A stretch of DNA of 64,000 nt. Origin: Pagrus major (Eukaryota; Chordata; Actinopteri; Spariformes; Sparidae). The DNA is taken from NCBI RefSeq assembly GCF_040436345.1, contig NC_133221.1:1683906-1747905 (forward strand). The letters are read 5' to 3'. Within the stretch, counting starts at the first letter, position 1. Each line of letters opens with the position of its first letter. The notes under the pieces were generated by a model. It searched no databases. It was not told the DNA's origin and saw only the letters and a list, made by a program, of their open reading frames with translations. Shown in pieces: positions 62,401-64,000 of the stretch. The position numbers and the translations under genes are program-made.

Positions 62401-63784
62401 TCCCCACTAAACTTCTCACATGGTGAAGTCCAAAGAAGTCAGATGATCCAATGTTTTATGTGAAAGCAAATATTGGAGGAAAGTTAAAGAAAAGAAAAAC
62501 TGAAGACAGATTTGTGCATCAGAACTTTTTTCTTTTCTTTCCTCTCCCATCAACCATCTGACGAGCCCTCAGATGTATCTGGTGACCCTTCAGAGGGGCC
62601 CGTATGTTTGTGTTTCAGAAATCTGAGGAAATATTCACATGTAGAAAAAATAATGTGTCAATCTATTAGATGTAGATTTTAAGGATGTGATTATTAATGG
62701 GGAGAGACTGAAGAAATACTCAGTAACATTTATTAAGATGATCATGTCTTCCATTTTTATTTTACAAAGTCATTAATTCAGTGGATTTATAATGCTGTGA
62801 ATACTGCCACAGACACGGCATGGATGGTAAACTGTATGTTATAGTACCTCTGCACAGCACTGTGCTCGGTTTTCAGGGCTGAATGTGACGTTTGTCCTCA
62901 TTGGGACTCTCATGAACTGGACTGAGGCCCAGAGCTACTGCAGAGATCACCACACAGACCTGGCCAGTGTGAGGAACACAGCAGAGAACCAGAAGGTAAA
63001 GGACGTGATACCTTCAGGACAAACAGCCTGGATCGGCCTTTTCAGAGACTCCTGGAAGTGGTCAGATGGAAGTAACTCCTCATTTAGGTACTGGGATCAA
63101 GGTGAACCTCATGGTGGGAATTGGGCTTGTGTGGTGGCACACTTGGGCAGAGATGGAAAATGGTGGAACGATCTCTGTGGCCGGAAGATACCGTTCGTTT
63201 GCTACAGCCCACGTGAGTGTTAACTCTTTATTCAACTTGTATTTATATTTGTATTTTGGTTTAATTTAGCATCAAATGTCCTCAATGATAATGTAACAAA
63301 AACAACACAAAACATAAAGTTATGGACAGAAAATAAAATGTAAACACTCCTGATGTTTATCATTGACATGAAATTATCTGTAAAGTTAGCAAACAGATGC
63401 CACAGATGGAGGACAGAGCCACATGTTCCCTGTCACTGTTCAGACTGATGAGTCAATATTTATATGAACAGATGTTTTGTAGTTGTAGAATGACACAATG
63501 GACTTAATGCAGTGGTGTAACAGTATGAACGACTGTGTGTTTGAATACAGCTGCAGTTCAGACAACAAGCAGCAGCAGCACCACATCCAGCACCACATCC
63601 AGCACCACATCCAGCACCACATCCAGCACCACATCCAGCACCACATCCAGCATCACATCCAGCACGCCACCAACATCCAGCACGCCACCAACCTTCAGCA
63701 TCACATCCAGCACCACATCCAGCACCACATCCAGCATCACATCCAGCACGCCACCAACCTCCAGCATCACGCAGCCTGACGCCG
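59411..63784 (+). CDS. lectin E: two-domain C-type lectin with mucin-like stalk exon (3' end beyond window)
   Basis: Exons visible: 59411-59447, 60202-60380, 61463-61679, 62877-63212 and 63551-63784, joining in phase to 334 codons plus one base and continuing past the window. Signal peptide MDVVLLLILAAS. Domain 1 (about 25-141) has EPD and WYDSDC. Domain 2 (about 148-254) has EPH, which breaks the sugar triplet, and a proper WND (KWWNDLC). Exon 1 ends in a GC donor (CAG|GCAAGT) instead of the GT used by A and B. The fifth exon is phase 1-1 and encodes about 77 residues, nearly all Thr and Ser in TTSS repeats, a stalk suited to dense O-glycosylation. The intron edge at 63921-64000 is the one that precedes the exon 5 tail of A and B, so that exon should lie just outside. 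Inference: a secreted or stalked lectin. Confidence 0.82.
59760..60130. mobile_element. dispersed repeat with AAT microsatellite (lectin E intron 1)
   Basis: (AAT)n at about 59762-59789, then 'gcattttatttaaaggtgcc' and 'tttcatagcactcaaggaca', a phrase I know from a very common teleost repeat, continuing to about 60125. It replaces the piggyBac element of A and B. The family name is not assigned. Confidence 0.5.
60738..61222. mobile_element. MITE-like element (lectin E intron 2)
   Basis: The same element as at 28028 and 40151, inverted with the gene. Its shared position shows insertion before the copies separated. Confidence 0.6.
61740..61981 (-). mobile_element. L2-type LINE 3' fragment (lectin E intron 3)
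   Basis: The same fragment as at 27268 and 39395, inverted with the gene. Confidence 0.55.
63575..63775 (+). repeat. coding 12-bp minisatellite (TTSS repeat)
   Basis: Tandem 'accacatccagc' units with 'atcacatccagc' and 'acgccaccaacc' variants. They lie within the fifth exon of lectin E and are read in the frame Thr-Thr-Ser-Ser. Confidence 0.95.
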
Positions 63785-63785
63785 G

Positions 63786-64000
63786 TGAGTTCTGTTAATT
63801 GTATGTTACTGTGGGCATTGTCTACACTACATACATAATGAGATATTTTACTTCAGCTGCAGTCGTAAATCCAACTCCTAATCTTGCCTCGGGCACCAAA
63901 ATGGCGAGAGCCGGCCCTGCTACAGATGGAGGACAGAGCCACATGTTCCCTGTCATTGTTCAAACTGATGAGTCAATATTTATATGAACATATTTTTTTC
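63786..64000. other. lectin E intron, window edge
   Basis: 63921-64000 repeats 63398-63475 ('cagatggaggacagagccac' through 'gtcaatatttatatgaaca'). In A and B this sequence directly precedes the exon 5 acceptor. An acceptor-like 'ttttacttcag' at 63846-63856 is followed by 'ctgcagt', like the start of the mucin exon, but no donor follows. Confidence 0.5.

Larger units (their letters stand above)
59345..63480. repeat. inverted, diverged copy of the lectin unit
   Basis: Matches the lectin A and B gene regions in opposite orientation, exons and introns alike, apart from intron 1, which lacks the piggyBac element and carries another repeat. This makes genes B and E divergent (head to head) across about 16 kb of repeats. 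Confidence 0.85.

Noticed and set aside
63857-63987. Possible further lectin E exon after 'ttttacttcag'
   Set aside because: The frame runs through intron-type sequence shared with 63398-63475 to a stop, and no donor site follows. Probably a relic of the local duplication.

Overview
This 64 kb window is vertebrate genomic DNA, almost certainly from a spiny-rayed teleost fish. Genes are split into small exons with GT-AG introns. CA/GT microsatellites are abundant, and the dispersed repeats are of teleost type: Tc1, hAT and piggyBac DNA elements, tRNA-derived SINEs and degraded LINEs. No bacterial-type gene organisation is present, and no rRNA, functional tRNA or CRISPR was seen. Most long open frames are repeats or antisense shadows. 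The real genes were rebuilt by hand from exon homology, splice sites and reading phase.

Layout. (1) 1-15.2 kb: gene-poor intergenic DNA with microsatellites, a dead Tc1 transposon (about 10.18-11.30 kb), an unidentified terminal-inverted-repeat element (about 6.37-7.48 kb) and a purine-rich simple repeat. (2) 15.58-21.55 kb, minus strand: a complete 11-exon edem2 gene (562 aa), an ER glycoside hydrolase family 47 mannosidase-like protein of ER-associated degradation. Several of its splice sites abut CA/GT repeats. (3) 23.6-34.1 kb and 35.7-48.2 kb: a recent direct tandem duplication. Each unit carries one intact six-exon C-type lectin gene on the minus strand (lectin A, 331 aa; lectin B, 336 aa). 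Each encodes a signal peptide, two C-type lectin domains and a basic tail ending in KDEL. The stop codon and the likely poly(A) signal of both lie in or at the edge of a TTAA-flanked piggyBac-type MITE. Unit 2 also holds an hAT insertion with a perfect 8-bp target duplication and a dead lectin exon. (4) 48.2-55.7 kb: a TAG-repeat satellite, a dead LINE, a 22-bp minisatellite and a 2.3 kb fold-back element whose left arm is a large 13-bp minisatellite. (5) 51.6-64.0 kb, plus strand (inverted relative to A and B): a broken lectin gene D and the 5' part of lectin E. E carries an extra mucin-like Ser/Thr exon and runs off the right edge.

Functional reading. edem2 is housekeeping ER quality control. 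The lectins are a young, expanding family in which the sugar-binding tripeptide differs between copies (EPN, EPD, QPD, EPH), as expected for recognition genes under diversification. The most unusual point is that lectins A and B appear to be ER-retained (signal peptide plus KDEL), and that this ending may have been fixed or created by a transposon supplying the stop codon. Lectin E instead has a mucin-type stalk after its second lectin domain. All exon coordinates are hand-derived; transcripts and database searches are not available here.
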